This document shows positions 16,700 through 26,043 of a stretch of 64,000 bases of DNA, piece by piece. Within the stretch, counting starts at the first letter, position 1; each line of letters starts with the position of its first letter. The DNA lies in NCBI GenBank assembly GCA_036826475.1, contig DAISWG010000011.1, positions 10,629 through 74,628 of the forward strand. The letters run 5' to 3'. A program made the translations under genes and the position numbers. Below the pieces are notes generated by a model. That model saw only the letters and a list, made by a program, of their open reading frames with translations, was not told the DNA's origin and searched no databases. The stretch is from Miltoncostaea sp036826475. GTDB lineage: Bacteria; Actinomycetota; Thermoleophilia; Miltoncostaeales; Miltoncostaeaceae.

Positions 16700-17563
16700 A
16701 TGAGGATCGCGACCTGGAACGTCAACTCCGTGCGGCAGCGGATGCCGCGGCTGCTGCCGTGGCTGGACGACCGCGCCCCCGACGTCGTGTGCCTCCAGGA
16801 GACGAAGCTCGGCGACGCGGCGTTCGCCGAGCTGCTCGGGGCGGAGCTCGAGGGGCGCGGGTACGCGGTCGCCGCCCACGGGCAGGGACAGTGGAACGGG
16901 GTGGCGATCCTGTCGCGCGTGGGCCTCGACGAGGTCGTCACCGGGCTCGCGGGGGCGCCGGACTGGGAGGGGCCCGAGGCGCGGGCCGTCGCCGCGACGT
17001 GCGGGGGCGTCCGGGTCCACTGCCTCTACGTCCCCAACGGGCGGCGGCCCGACTCCGACCACTACCGCTACAAGCTCGCCTGGCTGGCGGCGCTGCGCGA
17101 CGTGGTGGCCGCCGGGCCGGACGACGCGATCGTGCTGGGCGACATGAACATCGCCCCCACCGACGACGACGTGTTCGACCCCGGCGCCTACGTCGGGCAG
17201 ACCCACGTCACCCCGCCGGAGCGGGCGGCCCTGACGGCGCTCACGGACCTGGGCCTGCACGACGTGGTGCGCGAGCGGTGGCCGACCCAGCGGGTCTTCA
17301 CCTACTGGGACTACCGCGCCGGGATGTTCCACAAGGACCTCGGGATGCGGATCGACCTGGCGCTCGCCTCCGCGCCCGTCGCGGCCCGGGTGAAGGCGGC
17401 GTGGGTGGACCGGCAGGCCCGCAAGGGCAGCGGCCCCAGCGACCACGCGCCCGTGATCGTCGACCTGGACGAGGCGCCCGACGGCGACATCGGCCCGGTC
17501 GTGCCGCCACCGTCGGCCAGGCCCGCGAAGCGCGGATCGGCAACGCTGCCCCAGTCGCGGTGA
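16700..17563 (+). CDS. xthA: Exodeoxyribonuclease III
   Basis: A 287-residue AP endonuclease / 3'-5' exonuclease for base excision repair. The characteristic motifs are ATWNVNSV at the N-terminus, CLQETKL (metal-binding Glu), LYVPNGR, GDMNIAPTDDDV, and the catalytic SDHAPV near the C-terminus. About 25 extra residues follow the fold. A CAGGAT hexamer 9 bp upstream of ATG may be the -10, implying a very short leader. Confidence 0.93.
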   Translation: MRIATWNVNSVRQRMPRLLPWLDDRAPDVVCLQETKLGDAAFAELLGAELEGRGYAVAAHGQGQWNGVAILSRVGLDEVVTGLAGAPDWEGPEARAVAATCGGVRVHCLYVPNGRRPDSDHYRYKLAWLAALRDVVAAGPDDAIVLGDMNIAPTDDDVFDPGAYVGQTHVTPPERAALTALTDLGLHDVVRERWPTQRVFTYWDYRAGMFHKDLGMRIDLALASAPVAARVKAAWVDRQARKGSGPSDHAPVIVDLDEAPDGDIGPVVPPPSARPAKRGSATLPQSR

Positions 17564-17814
17564 GTCCGCCGGCCGCGGCCGGTCCGGATGTCGTGACCGC
17601 GCGTGACCCACGCCGCAGGAGGTGGCCGACACGCGGGCGACCCGGGAGGTGGTCGTGGGCCGGTCGACGGAGGGCCGCGCCGAGGTGGACGACCTGACCG
17701 AGCGACCGCCTCGCGTGGGCCGAAGGTGTCCCGCGCCGCCGCGCCCCGGGTAGGCTCGCCGCGCTCGGCCTGGATCCGCCCGGAGATCGAGGCCGGAACA
17801 CGTGGAGGGGGAAC
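17564..17814 (+). promoter_or_regulatory. Leader region of the P-II/ammonium transporter operon
   Basis: This 251-bp stretch separates xthA from the P-II gene. It begins with a palindromic CCGGCCGCGGCCGG just after the xthA stop (possible terminator) and contains TAGGCT at 17751-17756 as a possible -10, giving a leader of about 55 bases ending in GGAGGGGG before the GTG. A small frame at 17622-17753 (43 codons) has strong GC3 for its first 26 codons but no convincing start, so it is not called a gene. Confidence 0.4.
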
Positions 17815-18164
<350 letters not shown>

Positions 18165-18168
<4 letters not shown>

Positions 18169-19436
18169 TCGACACCGGGGACACCGCATGGATGCTGGCC
18201 GCCACCGGCCTGGTCCTGATGATGACCCCGGCGCTCGGCCTGTTCTACGCCGGGCTCGTGCGATCCAAGAACACGCTCAACACCTTCATGATGTGCATCG
18301 CGGCGCTGGCGATCGCCACCATCACCTGGGCCGTCGTCGGCTACTCGATCGCGTTCGACGGCACGGGCGCGTTCACGGGCGGCCTCGACCACGCGTTCCT
18401 GCAGGACGTGGCCTTCGCGCCCCGCGAGGGCAGCTCGATCCCGCATCTCGTGTTCTTCGCCTTCCAGGCGACGTTCTGCATCATCACCACCGCCCTGGTG
18501 TCGGGCGCCGTGGTCGAGCGGATGCACTTCGGCGCGTTCCTGCTGTTCGCGGCGATCTGGTCGATCGCGGTCTACGCCGTCCTGGCCCACTGGGCGTTCG
18601 GCGGCGGCTGGCTGATGGAGCGCGGCACCCTCGACTTCGCCGGTGGCGTGCCGGTGGAGATGGGCTCCGGGTTCTCGGCCCTGGCCGCCGCGCTGGTGGT
18701 GGGCGCGCGGCGCGACTACGGCCGTCAGGCGCTGCTGCCGCACAACGCCGTCTACGTGCTGCTGGGCGCCGGGCTCCTGTGGTTCGGCTGGTTCGGCTTC
18801 AACGGCGGCAGCGGCTTCGGCACCGGCGACGCGAGCGTGCTGGCGTTCGCCAACACGCTCCTCTGCCCCGCCTGCACGCTGATCGTCTGGTTCATCCTGG
18901 ACCTGGCGCGCGGCCGCAAGGTCACGGCGATCGGCGCCGCCACGGCCATCATCGTCGGGTGCGTGGCGATCACCCCGGCCGGGGGCTACATCAGCCCGGC
19001 GTGGGCGATGGCGCTCGGCGCGCTCGCCGCGATCCCCAGCTACGCGGTCATCGCGTGGCGCACCCGCACGCGGGTGGACGAGACGCTCGACGTGCTCGCC
19101 GCGCACGGCATCGCCGGGTTCCTGGGGATCATCGTCATCGGCTTCGTCGCCCAGGCCGACTGGAACGGCGTCGCGAACGGGCTCTTCTACGGCAACCCGG
19201 GGCAGCTGCTCGACCAGGTGGTGGCGGCCGCGGCCGCGCCCGCCTACGCCTTCGCGGTGACCTTCGTGCTGCTGAAGCTGATCGGCCTGGTGATGCCGCT
19301 CCGCGCGAGCGAGCACGAGGAGGCGCTGGGCATGGACGTCGTGGCCCACGGTGAGGAGGCGTACGTCAGCGGAGAGGGCGCCATCCTGATCACGGAGCAG
19401 ACGATCCCGGAGCAGATCCTGGCGGACCGGTTGTAG
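18165..19436 (+). CDS. amtB: Ammonium transporter (Amt/MEP family)
   Basis: A 423-residue, 11-helix ammonium channel. Typical segments are LGLFYAGLVRSKN, VSGAVVERM, LLWFGWFGFNGGS and AAHGIAGFLG. The pore twin-histidine motif is altered: the position of the first histidine (usual DFAGG.VVH) is Glu165 (DFAGGVPVEMGSG), while the second, H314, is kept. Glu at the first site is known from fungal Mep1/Mep3-type transporters. The GTG start overlaps the P-II stop, so channel and regulator are co-expressed. Confidence 0.93.
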
Positions 19437-19451
19437 ACCCCGCGCCGCCGG

Positions 19452-19477
19452 CGGCCGCCCGGGCTACCGGGCGGCCG
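19452..19477. terminator. Bidirectional hairpin between amtB and HEAT gene
   Basis: A perfect 11-bp stem (CGGCCGCCCGG with its complement) around a GCTA loop lies between two convergent genes and includes the stop codon of the HEAT-repeat gene. No U-tract follows, as is usual for such GC-rich genomes. Confidence 0.65.
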
Positions 19478-20309
19478 GCTCCGGCGTGCGGGGGGCCGGC
19501 GCGACGCACGCAGCGACTGCGGCGGCCAGGGCGCTCGCGGTGGTGGGGTCGCGCGGCCGCCACAGCAGCACCAGGTGCCGCAGCGGCGCCTCGGCCTCAG
19601 GCCGCCCGGAGTGGGCCAGCGCCGTCAGCAGGCGCTCGGCGGCACCGGACGGGGCGGCGGCCATCCGCTCGGGGGCGAGCACCCGGGCGAGCGGCGCCGC
19701 GGGCAGGTGCACGTGGGCGCGCGCCAGGCCGACCAGTGCCGAGACGACGATGCGCTCGTCGTCCGGGTCGTCGCAGGCGGCGCGCAGGGCGCCGTCCACG
19801 GCGGGGGACCGCGGCGGCCAGAGCAGGGCGAGGGCGTCGACCGCCTCCAGGCGCACGATCGGCCGCGGGTCGGCCGCCAGCGCGACGAGGGCCGCCTCCA
19901 CCCGGGGATCGCCGGCGTGCGCGGCGCGGAGCGCGGCCGCCAGGCGCCACCGGATGGAGAAGGACGGGTGGGGCGCGAGCGCGAGCAGCGGCTTGCGGGC
20001 GGCAGAGGCGTCGACCAGCACCCCGAGGGACTCGAGGGCGGCGCACAGCACCGCGTGGTCCTCGCCGGTGCGGGCGAGCTCGCCGAGCGCGACCACCGCG
20101 GCCTCGGCCGGGTCGCCGCCGCGGGCGGCGACCTCGCCGAGCAGGCGGGCCGCGAACTCGCGCCGCCCCTGGTCGTCGCAGGCGAGCAGCGCCCGCCCCG
20201 TGGCGACGGGGTCTGCGCCGGCGGCGAGCTCCCGTGCGGTCGCGCGCAACTCCAGGGCGTCGCGGTCGCGGACCGCGCGCGTCACCCGGAGCTCCTGCGA
20301 CGGCGTCAT
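19464..20309 (-). CDS. HEAT-repeat domain protein
   Basis: A 281-residue alpha-helical, alanine-rich protein with repeated two-helix units such as RREFAARLLGEVAARGGDP, SFSIRWRLAAALRAAHAGDP and RPIVRLEAVDALALLWPP, the hallmark of HEAT/PBS-lyase-like repeats that mediate protein-protein contacts. No signal or membrane segment is visible. It is divergent from the large STAND-BTAD regulator and shares its upstream region, so it may act with it, but nothing more specific can be read. The ATG start at 20309 is chosen; the frame upstream is antisense to the regulator. Confidence 0.75.
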   Translation of the reverse strand: MTPSQELRVTRAVRDRDALELRATARELAAGADPVATGRALLACDDQGRREFAARLLGEVAARGGDPAEAAVVALGELARTGEDHAVLCAALESLGVLVDASAARKPLLALAPHPSFSIRWRLAAALRAAHAGDPRVEAALVALAADPRPIVRLEAVDALALLWPPRSPAVDGALRAACDDPDDERIVVSALVGLARAHVHLPAAPLARVLAPERMAAAPSGAAERLLTALAHSGRPEAEAPLRHLVLLWRPRDPTTASALAAAVAACVAPAPRTPEPAAR

Positions 20310-20347
20310 GCCACTTGCATCGGCGTGGGCCCCGGGGTCTGGAGCGC

Positions 20348-20389
20348 GACGGTTCCGCAACGGCCCGTTAACGGCCCCCGCCCTAGTGT
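20348..20389 (+). promoter_or_regulatory. SARP-like operator/promoter of the STAND-BTAD gene
   Basis: Three direct repeats at exact 11-bp period: GACGGTTC at 20348, AACGGCCC at 20359 and AACGGCCC at 20370, with linkers CGC and GTT. After six bases comes TAGTGT (20384-20389), a good -10. Direct repeats at 11-bp period next to the -10 are the known architecture of SARP (BTAD) activator sites, and the downstream gene encodes a BTAD protein, so autoregulation is likely. Confidence 0.7.
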
Positions 20390-20420
20390 TACGTCCCCGG
20401 CCCCGGACCGCGGAACGGCC

Positions 20421-23400
20421 ATGCCCACCCCGCGCGGACTCATCGCCTCGAAGACCCTCGTCCCGCCCGTCGCGGCGGGCATCATCGCGCGCCCGCGGGT
20501 GCTCGGCACGCTCGCCTCCGCCGCCGACGGCCGCCGGATCCTGGTGGTGGTGGCGCCCGCCGGCTCGGGCAAGACCACCGCCGTCTCCCAGCTGGTGGGC
20601 TCGCGCCCGGGCCCGCATGCATGGCTCTCGCTGTGGGAGTCGGACGACGGGCCGGGGCGCTTCACGACCTACCTGGCGGCCGCGATCGCCGCGATCGATC
20701 CGGGGGCGGCGGAGCGCACGCGCCACCTGCTGGAGGACGGGCTCGCGCCGGAGGACTGCGCCGCCATCCTGGGCGAGCAGCTGCCGGCGGGGGCGACGGT
20801 GGTGATCGACGACCTCCACCACGTCGAGGCCCGCGCCGCCGTGCTGCGGGCGCTGCGGGCGTTCCTGGACGCCGCGTCGGAGGACGCGCTCATCGTGCTG
20901 GTGTCGCGGCGGCTGCTCCACGTGGACCTGGGGCGCGACCTGCTCGCGGGCCGCGTGGGGGGCGTGTCGGAGGAGGAGCTGGCGTTCCGGCCGGACGAGG
21001 TGGCCGCCCTGCTCGTCGCGCGCGGGCTGCCGGGCAGCGCGGACGAGATCGCCGCGGCGTCGGGTGGGTGGGCGGCCGGCATCGTGTTCGACGCCCTCCG
21101 CGGCGGCCCGGCGCAGGCGGCGGGCGGCGCCGACGACCCCTTCTTCGCGTACCTCGGGTCGGAGGTGCTCGACGCCCTCCCGCCCGACCTGCGCGACGCG
21201 GTGGTGCGGAGCGCCCTGCTCGACGTGGTGACCCCCGCCCGGCTCGCGACGCTGCTGGGGGTGCCGTCGGCCGACGAGACGTTCAGCGCGATCTGCCGCC
21301 ACCACCTGCCGGGGACGGTCGACGGCGAGGGCCTGCGCCACCACCCGCGTTTCCGGGAGTTCCTGCTCGCGGAGCTGCGCCGCGGCGAGGCCGGCGACCT
21401 CAGCGAGCTGCGGGCCCGCTACGGCCGGGCGCTGCTGGCCGAGGACCAGCCCGAGGAGGCCGCCGACGCGCTGCTGGGGGCCGGGGAGCTGCGGGAGGCG
21501 GAGGACGTGGTGGCGGCGGCGGCGGGCGCGCTGATGCGGCGGGCCGACTGGGACAAGGTGCTGCGCTGGTGCGACGTCCTGGGCGAGGCGACGCTCTCCC
21601 GGCGCCACGACCTGCGCGGCATCCAGGTCCGCAGCCTGCTGATGAGCCGCCGCCAGGACGACCTGGAGGAACTGGTGCGGCGGATGCGCGCCACCGGCGA
21701 GTTCGACCGGCTGCTGGTGGAGGCGCCCGACGTGGCGGCGTGGGCGGCGTGGGGGCTGCACATCTCGGGCGACTGGGCGGGGATGCTCGCGCTGACGCCG
21801 CCGGCCGACGCGACGCGGCGGGCGCGGGTGATCCGCTTCATCGCCGGCACCGCGCTGGGCGACGAGCCGCCGGCCGGCTTCGCCGGCGACGAGCTGGACC
21901 GCACCTGGCCCCTGCACGTGGCCCTCCAGTCGGCGTTCTACTACCGCGGCGAGTTCGCGGCGGTGGAGCGCCTGGCGTGGGCGGCCCGCGCCCGCGGCCC
22001 GGTGACGGCGACGCTGGCGGAGATCTACCGGGTGGCGGTGCTGCGCAACCGCGGCGACCTGTCCGAGGCGCGGGCGGTGCTGGAGGCGGCGGAGGCGCGC
22101 ATCCGCGCGTCGCGCTTCATCGAGTTCTGGCAGCAGGTGGAGGCCGAGCTGGTGTTCGCGGAGGGCGACCGCGAGCGGGGTCTGCGGCTGATCCGCGCCG
22201 CCCGCGTCACGTCGCGCCACCACGGCTACCGCCTGGCCGACCGCGCGGTCTTCGCCGTCATCGAGGGGCGCATGCTGACCCGGCTCGGTCGCCTGCCGGA
22301 GGCCGTGGAGGCGCTGGGGGGCGCCCGCGCGTGGTGCGGTGCCCGGGGCCTGCACCTGTTCCGCGAGTGGGCCGACACGTGGTACACGATCGCCCACCTC
22401 GGCCTGGGCGGCGACCCGGACGAGGCGCACGCGCTGCTGGCCTCGGCGGCGGCGGGGATGAAGCGCGCCGGGCGGCGTCTGGAGCTGCCCACGGCGCTGG
22501 TGGCGCTGGCCGAGGCGTCGTGGCGCCGCGGCGACGAGGCGGGGCACGACGCCGCCGCCGACGCCGCCCATGCCGCAGCGGTGGCGATGGGCACCCTCGG
22601 CCCGCTGCTGACGGCGCTGGAGGCGCTGCCGGAGGTGCTGGCGCGCCGCATCGACGCGGCGCCCGCCGACGACGCGGTGTGGCGCGGCCTGGCCGGCGCG
22701 GGGTGGTCGGCGCCGGGGAGGGCGAGCCTGGACGACGCGCGCCTGGTGGTGCGCACGCTGGGGCGGGCCGCGATCGAGCGCGAGGGCCGCCCGCTGCCGG
22801 GCGTGTCGCCGAAGGCGGTGGAGCTCGCGGCGGTCGTCGCGCGCGCCGGGCCGGCGGGGGTGCCGCGCGCGGAGGTCGCCGAGGCCCTCTTCGAGGGGAG
22901 CATCGACAGCGCCAACTACCTGCGTCAGCTGGTGCACCGCCTGCGGCGCGCGCTGCCGGCGGGGGTGACGCTGGAGTCGGGCGACGGGCGGCTGTCGCTG
23001 CGGCCGGCCGACGCGGTGGTGGCGGAGGACGGCGCATTGGAGGCCCTGCTGGCGCGGGCGCGGCGTGAGGTGGGCGACGCCCGCCAGGCGACGATCGAGG
23101 CGGCCCTGGGCCTGGCGGCCCACGGGCCGTACCTGCCGGGCGCCGACGGCGACGCCGCCGGGGAGCGGCGCGGCCTGCTGGCCGGCCGGGTGGCGGATGC
23201 GCTGCGCGAGCACGCCTCGACGCTGCTGGCGGCCGGGCGTGCGGCGCGGGCGGCGACGGCGGCGGCGGGGGCGGTCGCGGCCGAGCCGTACCGCGAGGAC
23301 GGGTGGCGCCTGCTGAGGCGCGCGCGGGCGGCGGCGGAGGGCCCGGCGTCGGCGGTGGAGCCGTTCCTGGAGTGCCGGGACGCCCTGGCCGAGCTGGGGC

Positions 23401-23468
23401 TGCAGCCGTCGGCGGAGACGGTGGCGCTGCTCGAGCGCCTCCGGGACGGGGCCGCGACGGCGCGTTAA
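20421..23468 (+). CDS. STAND ATPase regulator with C-terminal BTAD domain
   Basis: A 1015-residue transcription regulator. Residues 30-300 form a MalT-like NTPase (Walker A APAGSGKT at 45-52, Walker B VVIDDLHHV), followed by TPR-like helical repeats to about 770, then a winged-helix plus bacterial transcriptional activator domain (SPKAVELAAVVARAGP, then NYLRQLVHRLRRALP and YREDGWRLLRRARAA). The DNA-binding part is at the C-terminus, the reverse of classical SARPs. Its own promoter and that of the decarboxylase-like gene just downstream carry matching triple repeats, so that enzyme is a probable target. The ligand sensed is unknown. Confidence 0.88.
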   Translation: MPTPRGLIASKTLVPPVAAGIIARPRVLGTLASAADGRRILVVVAPAGSGKTTAVSQLVGSRPGPHAWLSLWESDDGPGRFTTYLAAAIAAIDPGAAERTRHLLEDGLAPEDCAAILGEQLPAGATVVIDDLHHVEARAAVLRALRAFLDAASEDALIVLVSRRLLHVDLGRDLLAGRVGGVSEEELAFRPDEVAALLVARGLPGSADEIAAASGGWAAGIVFDALRGGPAQAAGGADDPFFAYLGSEVLDALPPDLRDAVVRSALLDVVTPARLATLLGVPSADETFSAICRHHLPGTVDGEGLRHHPRFREFLLAELRRGEAGDLSELRARYGRALLAEDQPEEAADALLGAGELREAEDVVAAAAGALMRRADWDKVLRWCDVLGEATLSRRHDLRGIQVRSLLMSRRQDDLEELVRRMRATGEFDRLLVEAPDVAAWAAWGLHISGDWAGMLALTPPADATRRARVIRFIAGTALGDEPPAGFAGDELDRTWPLHVALQSAFYYRGEFAAVERLAWAARARGPVTATLAEIYRVAVLRNRGDLSEARAVLEAAEARIRASRFIEFWQQVEAELVFAEGDRERGLRLIRAARVTSRHHGYRLADRAVFAVIEGRMLTRLGRLPEAVEALGGARAWCGARGLHLFREWADTWYTIAHLGLGGDPDEAHALLASAAAGMKRAGRRLELPTALVALAEASWRRGDEAGHDAAADAAHAAAVAMGTLGPLLTALEALPEVLARRIDAAPADDAVWRGLAGAGWSAPGRASLDDARLVVRTLGRAAIEREGRPLPGVSPKAVELAAVVARAGPAGVPRAEVAEALFEGSIDSANYLRQLVHRLRRALPAGVTLESGDGRLSLRPADAVVAEDGALEALLARARREVGDARQATIEAALGLAAHGPYLPGADGDAAGERRGLLAGRVADALREHASTLLAAGRAARAATAAAGAVAAEPYREDGWRLLRRARAAAEGPASAVEPFLECRDALAELGLQPSAETVALLERLRDGAATAR

Positions 23469-23486
23469 CGGGGACCGGCCTAGCGT
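23445..23486 (+). promoter_or_regulatory. SARP-like operator/promoter of the decarboxylase gene
   Basis: Direct repeats GACGGGGC at 23445, GACGGCGC at 23456 and AACGGGGA at 23467 are spaced by 11 bp with the same linkers (CGC, GTT) as in the promoter at 20348; six bases later is TAGCGT (23481-23486). The first two repeats overlap the end of the regulator coding region. Confidence 0.7.
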
Positions 23487-23523
23487 CGGTGGCGGACCTG
23501 GCCCCGCCTCGAGGAGGACCCCG

Positions 23524-24351
23524 ATGCCCGGCATCCCCGGACGTCTCGCACCCGACCGGTTCGGCTTCTCCATGCCCCCGGGCGACCCGCCGTTCGACCG
23601 GCCGCCGTACTACTACCGCGGCATCGAGATGATGGCGTTCGCCTACGAGACCGACGATGACGCCGCCGCCGCCATCGTCCCGGAGGGGCTCGTGATCGCC
23701 CACTCCCCGGCGATCGCGCAGCTCATCTTCACCAACTTCCACTTCTCCACCCTCGGCGCCTACACGGAGGCGATCCTTGGCGTGAGCTGCCTGTGGGAGG
23801 GCGAGCCGGTCACGTACTGCTCCAACCTGCTCGTCACGAACGAGGTGGGCCTGATCGGCGGGCGCGAGCCCTACGGCTTCCCGAAGCTGTTCGGCGAGGT
23901 CGAGTGGGTGAAGGAGCACGAGATCATCTCGGCGTACGCCGAGCGGCCGAAGGGCAAGCGCATCTGCACCGGCGTGATGCGGCCGCGCGACATCCTGGCC
24001 CCGGACGACGTCGTGACCCCGCCGCTGGTGACGCTGAAGATCATCCCCAGCCCGGAGGAGGGCGCGCCGCCCGAGGTGTGCGAGCTGGTGAAGACCCCGA
24101 TCGACTTCGAGCTGATCGTGGGCTCCGACGGCCGCGGCGAGGCCTTCTCCGGCCCCGGCAACGTCACGTTCGACTCGCCCTCCGCCGTGGACCCGTGGCA
24201 CCGGATGCCGGTGCGCCGCATGGTCGCCTCCAGCTGGGGCCGCTACAACTTCGTGCTGCCCTTCGGCGAGGTCATCAAGCGCTACGAGGTCACGAGGACC
24301 GCCGAGCCCGTCGCCCCCGCCGACGACCCCGTCGTCGCCGCCGGGGCCTGA
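23524..24351 (+). CDS. Acetoacetate decarboxylase family protein
   Basis: A 275-residue beta-barrel enzyme of the acetoacetate decarboxylase superfamily. The family signature GREPYGFPK contains the Schiff-base lysine at K121; the neighbour that is Lys in the clostridial decarboxylase (PKK) is Leu here (PKLFGEVEW), so the classical pKa-lowering pair is missing and the reaction could differ (other superfamily members are aldolase-dehydratases or lyases). Tyr/Phe-rich N-terminal DRPPYYYRGIEMM is also typical. A GGAGG site precedes ATG. The gene is directly downstream of the BTAD regulator and shares its operator type. Confidence 0.85.
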   Translation: MPGIPGRLAPDRFGFSMPPGDPPFDRPPYYYRGIEMMAFAYETDDDAAAAIVPEGLVIAHSPAIAQLIFTNFHFSTLGAYTEAILGVSCLWEGEPVTYCSNLLVTNEVGLIGGREPYGFPKLFGEVEWVKEHEIISAYAERPKGKRICTGVMRPRDILAPDDVVTPPLVTLKIIPSPEEGAPPEVCELVKTPIDFELIVGSDGRGEAFSGPGNVTFDSPSAVDPWHRMPVRRMVASSWGRYNFVLPFGEVIKRYEVTRTAEPVAPADDPVVAAGA

Positions 24352-24364
24352 GCCGGACCACCCC

Positions 24365-24392
24365 GCCGCCGGGGGCCGGGACCCCCGGCGGC
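24365..24392. terminator. Hairpin terminator between convergent genes
   Basis: A perfect 11-bp stem (GCCGCCGGGGG and complement) with loop CCGGGA lies just after the decarboxylase-like gene and before the end of the DUF4126 gene. Confidence 0.65.
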
Positions 24393-24421
24393 CGGGTCCG
24401 CACCACGACTCGGAGCCGGGG

Positions 24422-24982
24422 TCAGCGCCTCCGGAGCCTCCCGGCGACGGTGACGACCCCGGCCAGGAGGGCCAGCGTCAGGAGGAGGGCGACCAGGGGG
24501 AGCGCGAAGGCGAGGACGGTGAGGACGAGGGAGCCGACGTCCTCGCCCAGGGACAGCACCGGGTTGCCGATCCCGGCGGTCGAGGCGGTGGAGGCGGGAC
24601 GGATGGCGGCGCGGGCGCCGTGCAGGGTCTCCGCGGTGGCGGCGCCCAGGATCGCGGCGACGGCGACGGGGATGCCCGTGTCGACCCCCGTCTGGCCCAC
24701 GAACAGCATCGCCCCCGCCACCGGGTGGATCACCACGCCCGCCAGGTGGAGCAGGTGGTCGACGCCCGGGATCTTGTCGCCCACCAGGTCGGCGACGAGC
24801 AGGACGGCGAGCACGGCGATGCCCGCGTTCGACGACAGCCCGCCGAAGGGATCGCCCAGATCGACCACGTCCAGGCGCTCCAGGACGGCGCCGATCAGCA
24901 GTGGCAGGTACGCGTTCAGGCCGGCCGCCGCCGACAGCCCCACGGCCGCGAACACGCTTGCGATCGGCGCGGCGAGCTCCAT
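24422..24982 (-). CDS. DUF4126 domain membrane protein
   Basis: A 186-residue integral membrane protein with about five helices. The N-terminal FAAVGLSAAAGLNAYLPLL, the loop ADLVGDKIPGVDHLLH and the segment HPVAGAMLF are the recognisable DUF4126 signature. The function is unknown; glycine-rich helices suggest a channel or carrier. It is divergent from the LigD-polymerase gene with only 41 bp between the two starts. Confidence 0.85.
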   Translation of the reverse strand: MELAAPIASVFAAVGLSAAAGLNAYLPLLIGAVLERLDVVDLGDPFGGLSSNAGIAVLAVLLVADLVGDKIPGVDHLLHLAGVVIHPVAGAMLFVGQTGVDTGIPVAVAAILGAATAETLHGARAAIRPASTASTAGIGNPVLSLGEDVGSLVLTVLAFALPLVALLLTLALLAGVVTVAGRLRRR

Positions 24983-25010
24983 GGGACGGGTTTCTATCGT
25001 CCCGGTCCGC

Positions 25011-25016
25011 TAGCGT
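25011..25016 (+). promoter_or_regulatory. -10 box TAGCGT, leaderless
   Basis: TAGCGT sits 7 bp before the ATG of the LigD-polymerase gene. This spacing puts the transcription start at or next to the start codon; no ribosome site is visible. Confidence 0.5.
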
Positions 25017-25023
25017 CGCGTGG

Positions 25024-26043
25024 ATGGCGAAGGACGCCGAGAGCCTGGAGCTGGACGCGGGCGGCCGGACGGTCGCCATCAGCAGCCCCGGGAAGGTGAT
25101 GTTCCCGGAGCACGGCGAGACCAAGGCCGACCTGGCCCGGTACTACCTCGCCGTCGCCGAGCCGCTCATGCGCACCGTCCGCGACCGGCCCACGCTGCTG
25201 CAGCGCTTCCCGAACGGGGCCACCGGGAAGTCGTTCTTCCAGAAACGCATCCCCGAGTCGGCGCCCGACTGGCTGGAGACCACCACCGTCTCCACCCCCA
25301 ACGGCACCACGTCGCGCGCGATCGTGATGGCCGACATCGCCCACGTCCTGTGGGCCGCGAACCAGGGGTGCCTCGGGTTCCACCCGTGGCCGTACCGCGC
25401 GCACGACCCGGAGCACGCCGACGAGCTGCGCATCGACCTCGACCCCTCCCCCGGCGTCACGTTCCCCATGGTGCAGGAGGCCGCGACCGAGGTCCGGGCG
25501 TTCCTGGGGGAGGAGGGGATCACCGCCTTCCCCAAGACCACCGGCAACCGCGGCCTGCACCTCTACGTCCGGGTCGAGCCGGGCTGGGACTCGTTCGGGG
25601 TGCGCCAGGCGGCGGTGTCGGTGGCGCGCGAGATGGAGCGCCGACGCCCCGACCTGATCACCGGGGCCTGGTGGAAGGAGGAGCGCGGGGCGCGCGTCTT
25701 CGTCGACTTCAACCAGAACGCCCCCCACAAGACCGTGTTCGGCGCGTGGTGCGTGCGCGCGCGGCCCGGGGCCCAGGTGTCGACGCCGTTCGCGTGGGAC
25801 GAGCTGGACGACGTCGTCCCGGATGAGCTCTCCATCCGCACCGTCCCCGCCCGGCTGGCGGAGCGGGGCGACCCGTGGGCGGCGATCGACGACGTCCCCC
25901 AGGCGATCGGGCCGCTCGTCGACCGCTACCGCGCCGCCCTGGCGAGGGGCATCCCCGACAACCCGTGGCCGCCCGTCTACCCGAAGATGCCGGACGAGGC
26001 GCCCCGCGTGGCCCCCAGCCGCGCGCGCAAGCCGGCGGAGTAG
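25024..26043 (+). CDS. LigD-type polymerase domain protein
   Basis: A 339-residue stand-alone primase-polymerase domain of the kind fused to ATP ligase in LigD. The catalytic DLD of RIDLDPSPGV, the TTGNRGLHLYVRV motif and the third aspartate region VFVDFNQNAPHKTVF are present, as are KVMFPEHGETKADLARYY at the N-terminus and the phosphate-binding FPNGATGKSFFQKR. Such proteins fill gaps with a preference for ribonucleotides during end joining or repair. No Ku or ligase gene is adjacent. It heads a four-gene run that includes an alkylation-repair fusion and a NUDIX hydrolase. Confidence 0.92.
   Translation: MAKDAESLELDAGGRTVAISSPGKVMFPEHGETKADLARYYLAVAEPLMRTVRDRPTLLQRFPNGATGKSFFQKRIPESAPDWLETTTVSTPNGTTSRAIVMADIAHVLWAANQGCLGFHPWPYRAHDPEHADELRIDLDPSPGVTFPMVQEAATEVRAFLGEEGITAFPKTTGNRGLHLYVRVEPGWDSFGVRQAAVSVAREMERRRPDLITGAWWKEERGARVFVDFNQNAPHKTVFGAWCVRARPGAQVSTPFAWDELDDVVPDELSIRTVPARLAERGDPWAAIDDVPQAIGPLVDRYRAALARGIPDNPWPPVYPKMPDEAPRVAPSRARKPAE

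Noticed and set aside
17622..17753. 43-codon frame before the P-II gene
   Set aside because: Its first half has perfect GC3, but AGGAG touches the GTG directly with no spacing, the second half loses the bias, and nothing is recognised.
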